Source of the DNA: Nilaparvata lugens
Taxonomy: Eukaryota; Arthropoda; Insecta; Hemiptera; Delphacidae
Length of the DNA stretch: 64,000 bases
Reading direction: 5' to 3'
Assembly (NCBI RefSeq): GCF_014356525.2
Contig: NC_052511.1
Span: 27,955,097 to 28,019,096 of the forward strand
The translations under genes and the position numbers were made by a program. Of the stretch, positions 22,427 through 31,702 are shown piece by piece. How positions within the stretch are numbered: the first letter of the stretch is position 1; every line of letters begins with the position of its first letter. Under the pieces are notes generated by a model. It was given only the letters and a program-made list of their open reading frames with translations, searched no databases and was not told the origin of the DNA.

Positions 22427-23270
22427 TTACTTTAGATCTAAAAAAGTCGTATCACCTGTGTCAGTTATCAGTTCACTGTCATCACATCTTTCAATCGAGT
22501 TCTTCAGCTGTTGTTTGTCACTTTCACTTGAGTTTGAATCTGCTGATAACACCTGCCGGAGTGGATGTTCGTCTGTCGAGGTGGCGTCATTACAAGTTCT
22601 TCCATTAATGTCTATTTTGTTATGAGGTTCTGCAACATGGTCAGTTGAAAAGCACTGGACAATCCTATCAGCAATGACTCGCTTTCCAGTCAAGTTCAAA
22701 TGCAACCCATGACGGGTGTAGAAGCGTCTACCCAGTCCATGCACATTGAGCAATTTGACGTTCGTGAAGCGGTTGACGAGCACCTTCAGCGTTTCATCAA
22801 CTTTTATTATTGTGGCATTGATAGGTGAAGACAATGGAAGATCGTATCGGCATGGTACATTCGCTAAGAAAACACGAGTGTGTGTCAAATTCTGAAGCTG
22901 CATTATAAGAGTGCTTAGGTAGCTTTCATGGCAACCCGTCAAACAGTCATTTGTGCCACCCATCAGCACCGTCATGTCACGCGCCGACATAGATCCACAT
23001 TCTTTGTCACACTCAGAAATAACTGATTTAAACAATGCCCCTGGCTTCAGTATACTGGTGATTTGAGCCTCAGTCCTTTCTGATAACAGCTGGTTTAGTC
23101 TTCTACCTTGGCTAGCAGAAAATAGTCTGATTCTGCTACCCGAAATTGGCCGCCTTCTAAAATTTAGCGCCAAATTGCAGACATCTCCAGCTCCAACACT
23201 GCAAGATTCTACTTTTTCTGAGCTTCTAGCTGAATTTGTAGTTTTATTATGCCTAGGATATCGAGTTTTG
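22427..23270 (-). pseudogene. ORF1 C-terminal half with SGNH/GDSL-type esterase (element 1)
   Basis: 248 codons are open from the Met at 23173, and the frame extends upstream to about 23270. Key residues are the MGGTNDC block (Gly-Thr-Asn-Asp near residues 72-76, hydrolase block III) and the RHGLHLN block (His near 155-158, block V). This is the lipid-esterase domain seen in ORF1 proteins of CR1-like elements. The preceding coiled-coil segment is in a different frame, so one frameshift near 23275 separates them. It ends at 22427, just before the ORF2 start. Confidence 0.72.
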
Positions 23271-23273
23271 TTT

Positions 23274-23639
23274 TTACGACGTTGTCGGTGACTTGTGAAT
23301 GTGTGAGTTCATTGGCACTCTATGGGCTGTTGATGACTTGTCTACTGACAACAGTGAAAACCTATTGTGCAACTTTATAGGACTACCGGTAAGTTTATAA
23401 GACATGGCACATGAGCTATCATGATGTGCCCTCCATTTATCAGCTTCTTTTTTATGTGTGTCTACCTCATTTCTTAAAGTATTGTTGTCCACTTCCAATG
23501 TCTCCATAGAGATCATCATGGATATAACTGTCTTCGTCAAGGAATCAATCTCTACTTTAAGTTTTTTGTTATTTATATTAATACTCTGACAATTTTCACA
23601 AAAATCAGTAGGCAACTCGACAGTTGTACTCTTATCAAC
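23274..23639 (-). pseudogene. ORF1 middle segment, coiled coil (element 1)
   Basis: A charged helical stretch (residues like DSLTKTVISMMISMETLEVD) predicts a coiled coil, which is used for ORF1 trimerisation in related elements. It is the direct continuation of the 27580-28091 frame once the gypsy insertion is removed. The frame stops at 23274. Confidence 0.65.
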
Positions 23640-23793
23640 TGTAATAGGAATGAGAGTAAACACGACATAAGTATTTAATACCTTAAGATAGGTTTTTAAT
23701 AACTTGAACTATACAGGTTTCGAATTGGAATGAGTTTGTTTGGAGACTTAGTAACAGTAATAACAAATTCAAAACATATGTTGTTATACTACA
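23640..23793 (-). repeat. Gypsy 3' LTR
   Basis: 154 bp, bounded by TG...CA in element orientation, almost identical to 27426-27579. The polypurine tract lies immediately outside at 23794-23808. Confidence 0.92.
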
Positions 23794-23810
23794 TTCGTCC
23801 CCCCAAAGAG

Positions 23811-25061
23811 TTAATGAATGTAGTCATTCAAATAATTAGGAGGTCTTCTATTTCTAAAACTTCTTCTTGGATATGTATTTTGATTTTCTTTTCCAGTAGT
23901 CTGTTGTCTAGGTTGTAAGCTCTCGGCAGTAGTACTAGTTTCGTTTTCTTGGTTTTGGGTTGCTTGAGGATTATGGAAGTATTCAAGTTCAGGTTCGGAA
24001 GTTGGTAATTGAGAATTTTCATCATTTTCAGAATTGGTTTGTTCTTCGTGATCTCTGTTTTCGTACTCTCCAACTGGAGCAAGATGACATGTTGATACTG
24101 TGGTTTCTCTTCCATCAGGTAGCTTTACATGTGCATACTCAGCATTTCCATGTAGAAGTTGGACCTCTTCAACAAGTGGCTCATATTTAGATGTTCGATT
24201 GAATTTTTTTAAATAGACAGGGCCGGAATTGAGAAGCCAAGAAGGAGCTGAAACACCATTGTTTCCAGATCTACGTGGGTGTAAGAACATACGCTCATGA
24301 GGAGTTTGATTTGTGGCTTTGCAAAGTAATGTTCTTGTTGAGCTAAGAGCATCTTCTAAAACTGACTCCCATTGATTTATTTCTAAATTAAGTGATTTTA
24401 ATGCTAGCTCAATCGTTTTCCATAGAATACCATTATATCTTTCAACCTGTCCATTACCTGCTGGGTTGTTTCTGCTAGTTGCAATTCCATGCGAGTTTAG
24501 GTAATTTTTCAAGTCTTGACTCATAAATGATGTTCCTCTGTCTGAATGTATGTAACTAGGAACCCCAAACGTAGAAAACAGGGTTTTCAGTTTTGATTTA
24601 ACTGTAGATGATGACATGTCTGGACATGGGAAAGCAAAAGGGAACCGTGAAAACTCATCTACTATTACCAATAAATAACGATTTCGACTTGATGAAGGCA
24701 GAGGGCCTTTGAAATCGATATTTAGCCGTTCAAATGCAGAAGTGGCTTTAATCAGAGTCCCTTTGTGTTTGAAGAATTTGGGCTTGACAGCAGCACACAC
24801 TTTGCAGGAGTTTGTTATATGTCTGATTTCATCAATTGAGTAGGGTAAGTTTTTACTCCAAACCCAGTGGTACAACCGTGTTATGCCTGGGTGGCATAGA
24901 GACTCATGTAAATCAACTAATAGATTTTCCTGATTTTGGATTGAAGAACATACTCTAGACAGAGCATCAGCAGCCATATTATCTTTGCCAGGTCTATATA
25001 CAATATCATAATGAAAACAAGACAGTTCCAGTTTCCACCTCATTATCTTTTCATTTTTCAC
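23811..25061 (-). CDS. Gypsy integrase (C-terminal part of pol)
   Basis: 416 codons. Residues 1-37 are the end of RNase H (YRPGKDNMAADALSRV). A zinc-binding HHCC module follows, with His 52 and 57 and Cys 86 and 89. The DDE core has Asp 116 (LNIDF), Asp 174 (IHSDRGTSF) and Glu 207 (GNGQVERYNG). A basic, low-complexity C-terminus ends at the LTR edge. It would insert the element cDNA into host DNA. A single TAA at 25062-25064 separates it from the upstream RNase H frame, which is otherwise continuous; I read that as a lesion rather than a designed boundary. Confidence 0.88.
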   Translation of the reverse strand: MKNEKIMRWKLELSCFHYDIVYRPGKDNMAADALSRVCSSIQNQENLLVDLHESLCHPGITRLYHWVWSKNLPYSIDEIRHITNSCKVCAAVKPKFFKHKGTLIKATSAFERLNIDFKGPLPSSSRNRYLLVIVDEFSRFPFAFPCPDMSSSTVKSKLKTLFSTFGVPSYIHSDRGTSFMSQDLKNYLNSHGIATSRNNPAGNGQVERYNGILWKTIELALKSLNLEINQWESVLEDALSSTRTLLCKATNQTPHERMFLHPRRSGNNGVSAPSWLLNSGPVYLKKFNRTSKYEPLVEEVQLLHGNAEYAHVKLPDGRETTVSTCHLAPVGEYENRDHEEQTNSENDENSQLPTSEPELEYFHNPQATQNQENETSTTAESLQPRQQTTGKENQNTYPRRSFRNRRPPNYLNDYIH

Positions 25062-25763
25062 TTAACCATGATGGTTGTTATCAAACATAAAAGCTACCGA
25101 CCTCTGATCAGTAATTAGCTTGAAATGTTTGCCAACCAAGTAGTGACGCCATTTTCGCAGTGCTTCTACAATGGCTTGTGCTTCTTTCTCAACACTTGAA
25201 TGTCTTTGTTCTGCTGGTGAAAGTATCCTTGAGAAGAATGCAACTGGACGGTTTGATTGAGTCAAAGTAGCAGCAATGGTGCTCTCAGATGCATCAGTTT
25301 CCACAATGAATTGTGCTTCAGGGTCAATGCAGCTTACTACAGATCCAATTATTTCACTTTTTATAGTTTCAAACGATTGTAACCCTGCTTTAGACAAGGG
25401 AAATGCAGTACGGGCAAGAGGAATCACCTTAGTGGCATAATCTGGTATTAGTGATGCATAATGTGAAAACATACCAAGGGTCCTCCTCAGCGATGCAGTG
25501 TCTCTAGGCGGAGGTAAATTTTTCAGTGGTTCCAATCGGCTGGGGTCAGGCTTGATAGTTTTGTTAGATATATGATAGCCCAGCAAGTTGATCGATTTCA
25601 GTGAAAATGAAGACTTCTCATCATTGCTAGTTAGGTTGTATTTGTTTGCAGCGTTGATAAACTTTTTCAAGTTTATATTGTGTTGCTCCTGTGTTTCGCC
25701 ACAGATTGTAACATCATCAAGGTAAGCATAAGTGTCTTGTAGCTGTTCAGACAACTTGGTCAA
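25062..25763 (-). CDS. Gypsy reverse transcriptase (C-terminal half) and RNase H
   Basis: 233 codons. The YLDD catalytic box is at residues 14-17. Connection sequence follows (LLGYHISNKTIKPDPSRLEPL in part). The RNase H domain starts near FIVETDASES, with EKEAQAIVEAL and the TDQRSVAFM block near the end. The first residues overlap the upstream frame, so a frameshift near 25755 separates YLDD from the fingers domain. The pieces are complementary parts of one polymerase. Confidence 0.85.
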   Translation of the reverse strand: MTKLSEQLQDTYAYLDDVTICGETQEQHNINLKKFINAANKYNLTSNDEKSSFSLKSINLLGYHISNKTIKPDPSRLEPLKNLPPPRDTASLRRTLGMFSHYASLIPDYATKVIPLARTAFPLSKAGLQSFETIKSEIIGSVVSCIDPEAQFIVETDASESTIAATLTQSNRPVAFFSRILSPAEQRHSSVEKEAQAIVEALRKWRHYLVGKHFKLITDQRSVAFMFDNNHHG

Positions 25764-26615
25764 TTACACGTTGGAACACTGCCACTCCATTAGTGACCCC
25801 AAACGGAATGCGTTTAAACTGGTAGAGTTGACCACATTCCTCAAATGCTGTGTAGTGCTTTTCTTCTTTCCTTATCGTAATTTGGTGGTATGCACTTTTC
25901 AAGTCGATAGTTCTGAAAAACTCATAATTTGCAACTTTGTTTACAATATCATCGATTCTTGGTAGTGGGTAAGCATCCAGTAATGTAAAACGATTTATAG
26001 TTTTGGAGTAATCAATGACCATTCTTTTTCTATGATTTTCATTTGTAACCACTAACGCTTGAGCTCTCCATGGAGAAATGCTGGGCTCTATAACATCGTC
26101 TTTAAGCATTTTACTTACTTCATTTTCAATAAACTTCAAATCATCCGTACTGTGTCGATGATATTTGATGGCAATTGGTTTACATTCCAGTTTTAAATTA
26201 GAAAACAATGACACCGGTTCTACAGTTGAGGCTGCCACGCTGCATACGGTTAACTGCGGCTTTTTTCCACCAAAAACTACTTTAATACTTTCATGGTTTT
26301 TCAAAATATCATGTCCAACAATTATATCCGCACAAAGCTCTGGTAAGACCGAAAGATTTGCTTGTTTGTAACAGTGATCAAGAATGACAAGATCTACTAA
26401 GCATTGTCCTGTTATATTGGATGTGATTGATGTAGTTGCCATTGATACAGTACCCCTACCTGGTCTTATAGGAAGACCTAGGTTAAGAGTAGTAGAATTG
26501 TTAAAACTCAGAGAACTCCCTGTATCTATCAAAGCAGAGACAGATTTTCCATTAACCAGGGCTTGTACTGTACTCTTTGTCAATCCTCCGGGCGAAGCTG
26601 CTAGGTCAATAGAGT
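25747..26615 (-). CDS. Gypsy protease and reverse transcriptase (N-terminal half)
   Basis: The aspartic protease motif ALIDTGSSLSF has its Asp near residue 20 of the 26583 frame. Next come DIIVGHDIL, the reverse transcriptase entry block (WRAQALVVTNENHRKRMVID in part), PLPRIDDIVNKV, FRTIDLKSAYHQI and FKRIPFGVTN. The frame overlaps the end of gag by about a dozen bases in the -1 frame, suggesting gag-pol frameshifting, though no canonical slippery heptamer is seen. Confidence 0.85.
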
Positions 26616-27401
26616 TTTAATATCTTTCGATTTTTTTGATTGTTTGGTTTGTAATTTACTCGACCTGCAGACCTTAGCAAAGTGCCCCTGTTTTCCACAA
26701 CTATGACAAATTGTATTTTTAGCTGGGCAGCTGACCCGAGGATGTCTCAGATTACCACAAAAATAGCATTTTTCATTAGCAACAGCTAATAAACAGTTTT
26801 CTGAATCAGTATTCTGATTGCTTGCTTGAGTATTTTGGGAAGAAGTTGAATTTAATTGGGATGAAGATTGGAAAGCTAATGATTATGCATATGCAAGTTC
26901 CAGGGATCTGGCTTGACTATATGCCTCTTCTAGTGTTAATGCAACATTCTCTAGTAAACGCTGGCGTATTGTAGGAGACTTCATTCCAGCAATAAATGTG
27001 TCACGAATATAATCATCCCTATTTCTTTCAGCAGTCACAGCTTTAAACTCACAGTCCTTACTTAATAGTTTTAAGGCATGAAGATATTGATCAATAGTCT
27101 CATCAGGCTGTTGTTGACGTGCAGATAGTTTATGTCTTGAAAATATTTCATTTACAGGTTTTACATAGATTCTCCTTAAAGTAGATATAGCATCATTATA
27201 CGTACCACTTTCGCTTATGTACTCATAAATATCTGGAGTGATAAAGTTGATAAGTGTTTTGAGCTTTTCAGAGTCTGATGATTGTAGTGCAATACTGGTA
27301 ATGGAGTTCTGAAAAGTTTTGTGCCAATGTGTCCATTCCTTGCTTGCAGTTGATAAGTTTGGATCCACACTAAACTTGTCTGGCTTCGGTATCATATTCA
27401 T
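26601..27401 (-). pseudogene. Gypsy gag (capsid and two CCHC zinc knuckles) with internal stop
   Basis: The frame starts at ATG 27401, only 24 bases inside the LTR. Residues 1-172 look like a gag capsid region (AGMKSPTIRQRLLEN, LTLEEAYSQARSLE). A TAA at 26883-26885 interrupts it. The same frame then continues through two zinc knuckles, CYFCGNLRHPRVSC (26727-26769) and CHSCGKQGHFAKVC (26667-26708), and ends at 26601. It would package element RNA if intact. Confidence 0.85.
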
Positions 27402-27425
27402 TTTACAATATCAAGTTATTAAAAT

Positions 27426-27579
27426 TGTAATAGGAATGAGAGTAAACACGACATAAGTATTTAATACCTTAAGAAAGGTTTTTAATAACTTGAAATATAC
27501 AGGTTTCGAATTGGAATGAGTTTGTTTGGAGACTTAGTAACAGTAATAACAAATTCAAAACATATGTTGTTATACTACA
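27426..27579 (-). repeat. Gypsy 5' LTR
   Basis: 154-bp copy matching 23640-23793. The leader between LTR and gag ATG is about 24 bases and lacks the usual TGG-type primer-binding site. Confidence 0.92.
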
Positions 27580-28091
27580 TCAACCATAATACCTCTAAGT
27601 GAAAACTCTGCCGAGTTTCTGTTCTCTAACCCCAGGGTAAGACGTTGTATATCGTCCACTAAGGCTGATTGACTCTCAGTCAGCTGTTTTATTCTACCAA
27701 TTAATTCATCTTTGGTCTTCAGGATGTTTTCATCTGTCTGGGAGCAAGAATTGAAACAAACTGGTTTCCGAAAAGACCCCAGAGACGAGTCTAGTGACGC
27801 CCTATTTGTGAATTTTAATTGCTGCTTGATACTGGGAATCAAACCATTTACTAGCATACGCGAAAGATTTTTTGGAATTTGATGTGGTGGATGCTTCTTA
27901 TGATTATCAGTGTAACCTTTTACACAGTCAATTTTTGATGAGGTAGTAACCGAAGTAGGACATCCAGTTGAGCAGCATCGCCAGAAAATATCTCCGCAAA
28001 CCAGAGTATGGCTCTTTCTGAAACAGTAAGCTTTATAGTACAAGGCCAGGTTGTCCTTTGTTGTTCTGTATGTCTCGAGTTGAGAAATCAT
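27580..28091 (-). pseudogene. ORF1 N-terminal half with FLYWCH-type zinc finger (element 1)
   Basis: Starting at Met 28091, residues about 18-68 fit the FLYWCH pattern: aromatic YKAYCFRKSH, then IFWRCCSTGC, then DNHKKHPPH (Cys-Cys-His-His). A charged coiled-coil region follows (KTKDELIGRIKQLTESQSAL). The frame runs into the gypsy LTR at 27580; its natural continuation is 23639-23274. FLYWCH in a retrotransposon ORF1 would provide nucleic-acid binding. Confidence 0.65.
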
Positions 28092-28130
28092 TTTTTCTAA
28101 TTAGGAATATTACCGTATTCGTTGAAAGTA

Positions 28131-28567
28131 AATTTTAAAGATTTTCCTCTCGTTATTGAACCTGATCCCGCTTCTAAACGAACCAGCTGATTATAAATAT
28201 ACTGTAGGAGAGAGAAAAAGAAAGGAGACAGTAGCGCCTAGAGAGCGAACAAGGCGGGGAAGAAATGTGGAAGCTCCTGAGAAAGAAAAAGGATGACAGG
28301 AAAAGGAGAATGACACAAGAAAAGGAAACAACAGTTTATTTTAAACGTAGTTGTCAGCATCAGAAGAAGACACTGTCAGTATGTCCTTTAACACAGCGCA
28401 CACAAAAAAACGCAGCAAGTCAATAATTGTTAAAGAAGTTGTAGAAGTCATAATAATATAATTTGTGTAATAAAAATATTTCTCTATAGGAATTAAGTAA
28501 ATAATAATAAGTAGTCATTATTAGGCTAATCACATAAAAACCAAATTATATAATGCAGGAAAGGTTT
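28131..28567. other. Junction between two non-LTR elements; no gene
   Basis: A purine-rich stretch (28205-28330) may be the 5' leader of element 1. The remainder is AT-rich with no coding signal. Confidence 0.35.
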
Positions 28568-28641
28568 TAATTCCTTAATTCCTCCTTCTACATCCATGAC
28601 CAGGGAACTGGATAGATGGCGTTGAATGGTAAGATGACAGG

Positions 28642-29886
28642 TCAAACTATATTGTCCTTGTGAGCATTAAAATACTCATTGACTGAGTAGAATGGGTTCC
28701 TCTTCAGCCAGATCTCAACTCGGTTTTTAAAAGCAATACCCTGCAGGTTCTTCACACCAGCAGGCAGGTCATTGTATAGGCGCAGTGCAAAGATTGGGAA
28801 GGAGTCTTTTCTCTTGTTGGTTCTGCAGCGAGGTATGTCAATGTCAAGTCTCCTCCTTGTAGCGTGCACATGACGATCAGCCCTCAGCACATGACTGCCC
28901 TCGGTGTCCTTAACATGCAACAGACTCAACAGTATGTACTGGTTGAAGACCGTAAGGATGCCCAGGTCAATGAAGATAGGCCTACAGTGCTCACGATGCC
29001 CTGCTGAGGTGATCACTCGAAGTGCTTTCTTCTGGAGCATCAGCACACTCTTGCAGCCCGCTGCATGCCCCCACAGCAGAAGTCCATACAGCAGATGGGA
29101 ATGGAAAAGGGCAAAGTATACCATCACCATATCTTTCCTGCTGAGAAGGGCTCTGAGTCTACGCAGCAAGTAGATTACTCATGCCAGCCTGGTGCAAACT
29201 CCATCAATATGGCCAGCCCATGTCAATTTTGTGTCAATGACAAATCCCAGGAGTTTCACCACTGATTTATGGGCAGAGTCAGCAAGGCTGCGAAGTCCAC
29301 AAACCAGTTGCTGAGTCTTCCCCTCATTCAAGCAGAGTCTGTTTCTCTCAAACCACTGCTTGGCATCATCAAAAACTTGCTGAGCCTGCAAGCCAGCTTG
29401 TTCAACCGTCCGCCCCCTAGAGTAAATTGTGGTGTCATCCGCAAACATCAGCACTGGTCCAAGAAGCCCAAGATCATTGATCATGACCAGGAAGAGTAGT
29501 GGGCCCATCACCGATCCCTGTGGCACACCATGATCCACCTGCATAGGCTGTGAGAGAGCACCTCCAATGGATATGATCTGCTTCCTTCCAGTGAAGTAGG
29601 ATCTGAGGGTCACAAGCACCTCACCACCCAGTCCATACCCAGCAAGCTTCTCAAGAAGAATTCCATGAGGCACGCAATCAAATGCCTTACTCAGATCAGC
29701 AAGGACCAGGGTGAACAAGATCTCTCTCCTCAAAGGCTTTAACAATAAAATCAATCATCTCTGAGACAGCTGTAAACGTAGACCTTCCACTTCTAAAGCC
29801 GTGCTAAGCGTCAGAAAAAAGATTTATTCCTCTCGAAGTGGAACACAAGTTGCTCCTTCATTAGGACCTCAAACACCTTACCCAAT
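28642..29886 (-). pseudogene. Reverse transcriptase, C-terminal part (element 2 ORF2)
   Basis: From the insertion point the frame runs LGKVFEVLMKEQLVFHFE, shifts near 29810 into HGFRSGRSTFTAVSEMIDF, and shifts again near 29700 into ADLSKAFDCVPHGILLEKL. Catalytic blocks GVPQGSVMGPLLF and LMFADDT are intact (29179-29754). The 3' thumb and C-terminal region (YFALFHSHLLYGLLLWG; PIFALRLYNDLPAGVKNL) lies in the frame 28642-29169. Three or more frameshifts make it inactive. Confidence 0.85.
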
Positions 29887-29890
29887 ACAG

Positions 29891-30702
29891 TGTAATATTA
29901 CATTTTTCTTCTCACATTTAAATCGAATCTTCAATTCGAGATCTATGGAACTTTATAGTAAATGTCAGAGTTATCAATAGACGGATAAACTTTTTGACGG
30001 AGAATTTATTATCGTAAATGTTTGTTGCATTGTTCCATGGTGTCACCGAGGCTGGGTTGACAGAATTAAAAAGATAAATGGTTTAGTTAAATAGAGATGA
30101 TATATATATAAAAATTTAAAATAACATTTTCAAATTAAAGTTTTATTGAGAACAGATGTAGAATGTGAATTCTAAACTTATAAGTTATAATTTTTTGATG
30201 ACGTGTCTGTGGAGATCGATATTGAACAGGGCGTTGGTTTGGTGACTTTCAATTTTGTTTTTCCTGTTCAGCCCTTGCTTCTCTTCTGAAAAATGGCTTG
30301 CTACAAGTACTGTTGTCGTAGAGTTTTGCTCTAAATCATGTTCATTTATTAATGTTGTAGATTGAGTTTTATATAAAATTTTGTGCTGTTTTTGGTCAGA
30401 TTTAGTTGTTAATGTAGTAAAGCCAATAGCCACTGTGTTTCAACTGTAAACTAGATAAGTATTTTAGTTCGTAATAACTCTTGAAATAATTAGTCTTAAG
30501 ATATTTTCTCTTTCTGTATTTTGTGTATTTTCATCTGAAGATTATAAGTTAATTTGCTCTGAAAACTGGATTTCTCATTCATAGGCAATAGATCCATTCA
30601 CAGTTTATCAAGAATCTATTTTATTGGAGCCGACAACTATTCTTAGGTTGATAGGTGTTAAATGCTATTCCAACCGTTTAAGGAAAAATTGGTAGCACGG
30701 CA
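29891..30702 (+). repeat. Copy A 5' LTR
   Basis: 812 bp, TG...CA ends, nearly identical to 35547-36358. The minus-strand 82-codon open frame inside it (30185-30433) recurs in the other LTR only because the LTRs are duplicates. Confidence 0.93.
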
Positions 30703-30730
30703 AATGTTACCCCTGTGGTGGGACCGAATT
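30703..30730 (+). other. Candidate primer-binding site, copy A
   Basis: Immediately after the LTR, 'atgttacccctgtggtgggac' followed by 'cgaa' resembles the complement of a tRNA acceptor and T-arm (T-loop complement ending ...CGAA). Copy B has a diverged form at 54925. The tRNA identity is not resolved. Confidence 0.4.
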
Positions 30731-30863
30731 ACAAAATAAATATGTCCCAAATGGTACACCATGAAATCCCTGGTTATAGAAATTATTAGTAGATAGATAT
30801 CTTGATAGGTTATGAATGGTTTGTTGCTGAGTGGGAAATCGGTTCAAGAGAGATCAAGTCCTA

Positions 30864-31702
30864 ATGAATATATTATCTGTGCAGACTAGCAAAATGGCAT
30901 ACAATATGAAAAATATTAAAAATGATGATGAGTTAATAGCTGCCTTAACACAACTGTTTGATGAGCAAAATGCTAATTTTGATGCTAGGTTTGATGAGAT
31001 GAAGCAAGAATTTGCTAGCATTAGACTAGAGCAGGTTAGTATAAAACTTCTATTGAAAGATGCACATGAAAAATTGAGTGATAATCATGAAGATGAAAAC
31101 AAATTGAAGCAGGATGATAGTAGTGTTAAGTTACAAGATCAACTCATTCAAGTTTCTGACAATGTAGGCCTAGTTACTGTTGTTGAAAAAGTCAACCATA
31201 GTGAAAGTGTAGAATTGAGTAAAGAAGTAGGTAGGGAGTTGTCTTCATTGAAAGTCAACTATCAAGAAAGTACTATTGCTACATTGAAGGTTAGGAAAAC
31301 AGTAAACAAATCGAATGTTTTCTATGGATCAGATTTACTACATCGAAAGTTAGGAAAACAGTAAATAAAATGAATGATTACATGAGACAGGTTTCTGTGG
31401 AGGTTAGGAACAATGTGAACAAAATGAATGTTGCTTTGAGTCAAGTTGATGAGTTCAACTTTCAACTGAGAATTGAAAAGGTGTATGCTATGCATTCTCA
31501 AGTGAACATGACGAACTTTTGTAGGCAAAACTGCTTGGTTGAAACAAATGAACCAATGAATAAAATCATGCTATTGAAGAAAACAAAACGCAAAGTCTCC
31601 ATTGATGTGTTAGTATTCAAAGGTTGTTTCAAGTTGCTTATTTACAAGATGATGACAGTGAGTCACATGATGAAAGGGTATTCCCCAACACACAATGATT
31701 AG
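30864..31702 (+). pseudogene. Copy A coiled-coil ORF (unknown, gag-position)
   Basis: The ATG at 30864 opens a frame rich in Asp, Glu, Lys and Gln (DDELIAALTQLFDEQNA, RFDEMKQEFASIRLEQ) predicting long coiled coils, to 31364. A local duplication of about 47 bp (around 31280-31365, repeating 'gttaggaaaacagtaaa') disrupts the frame. The continuation is 31370-31702 (VEVRNNVNKMNVALSQVDEF). Copy B lacks the duplication but has two stops. It occupies the gag position but has no CCHC knuckle or capsid motif I recognise, so the function is unknown. Confidence 0.6.

Larger units (their letters stand above)
23640..27579 (-). mobile_element. Ty3/gypsy LTR retrotransposon, 3.9 kb
   Basis: LTRs of 154 bp (23640-23793 and 27426-27579) start TGTAATAGG and end ATACTACA, and differ at about two positions. 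They are flanked by the direct duplication TCAAC (23635-23639, 27580-27584). The order on the minus strand is gag with two zinc knuckles, protease, reverse transcriptase, RNase H, integrase; no env. A polypurine tract (ctttggggggacgaa) abuts the 3' LTR. Few lesions are visible, so it is young: a stop in gag, a frameshift in the reverse transcriptase and a stop after RNase H. It is inserted in ORF1 of the older non-LTR element. Confidence 0.93.
19436..28130 (-). mobile_element. Non-LTR retrotransposon 1 (CR1/jockey-like), interrupted by a gypsy element
   Basis: A minus-strand element with ORF1 (FLYWCH finger, coiled coil, SGNH esterase) and ORF2 (AP endonuclease and reverse transcriptase), with a TA/TTTA-rich 3' tail. 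The LTR retrotransposon at 23640-27579 splits ORF1. Bringing 23639 together with 27585 (one TCAAC removed) continues the ORF1 frame without a stop. ORF2 has several frameshifts, so the copy is dead. The 5' end is placed loosely just upstream of the ORF1 start at 28091. Confidence 0.75.

Noticed and set aside
23811..27401. Endogenous retrovirus with env
   Set aside because: The frame ends with integrase at the 3' LTR and there is no room or sequence for an envelope gene.
30185..30433. 82-codon minus-strand ORF conserved at 35841-36089
   Set aside because: The conservation is explained by the two positions being the LTRs of one recent element.
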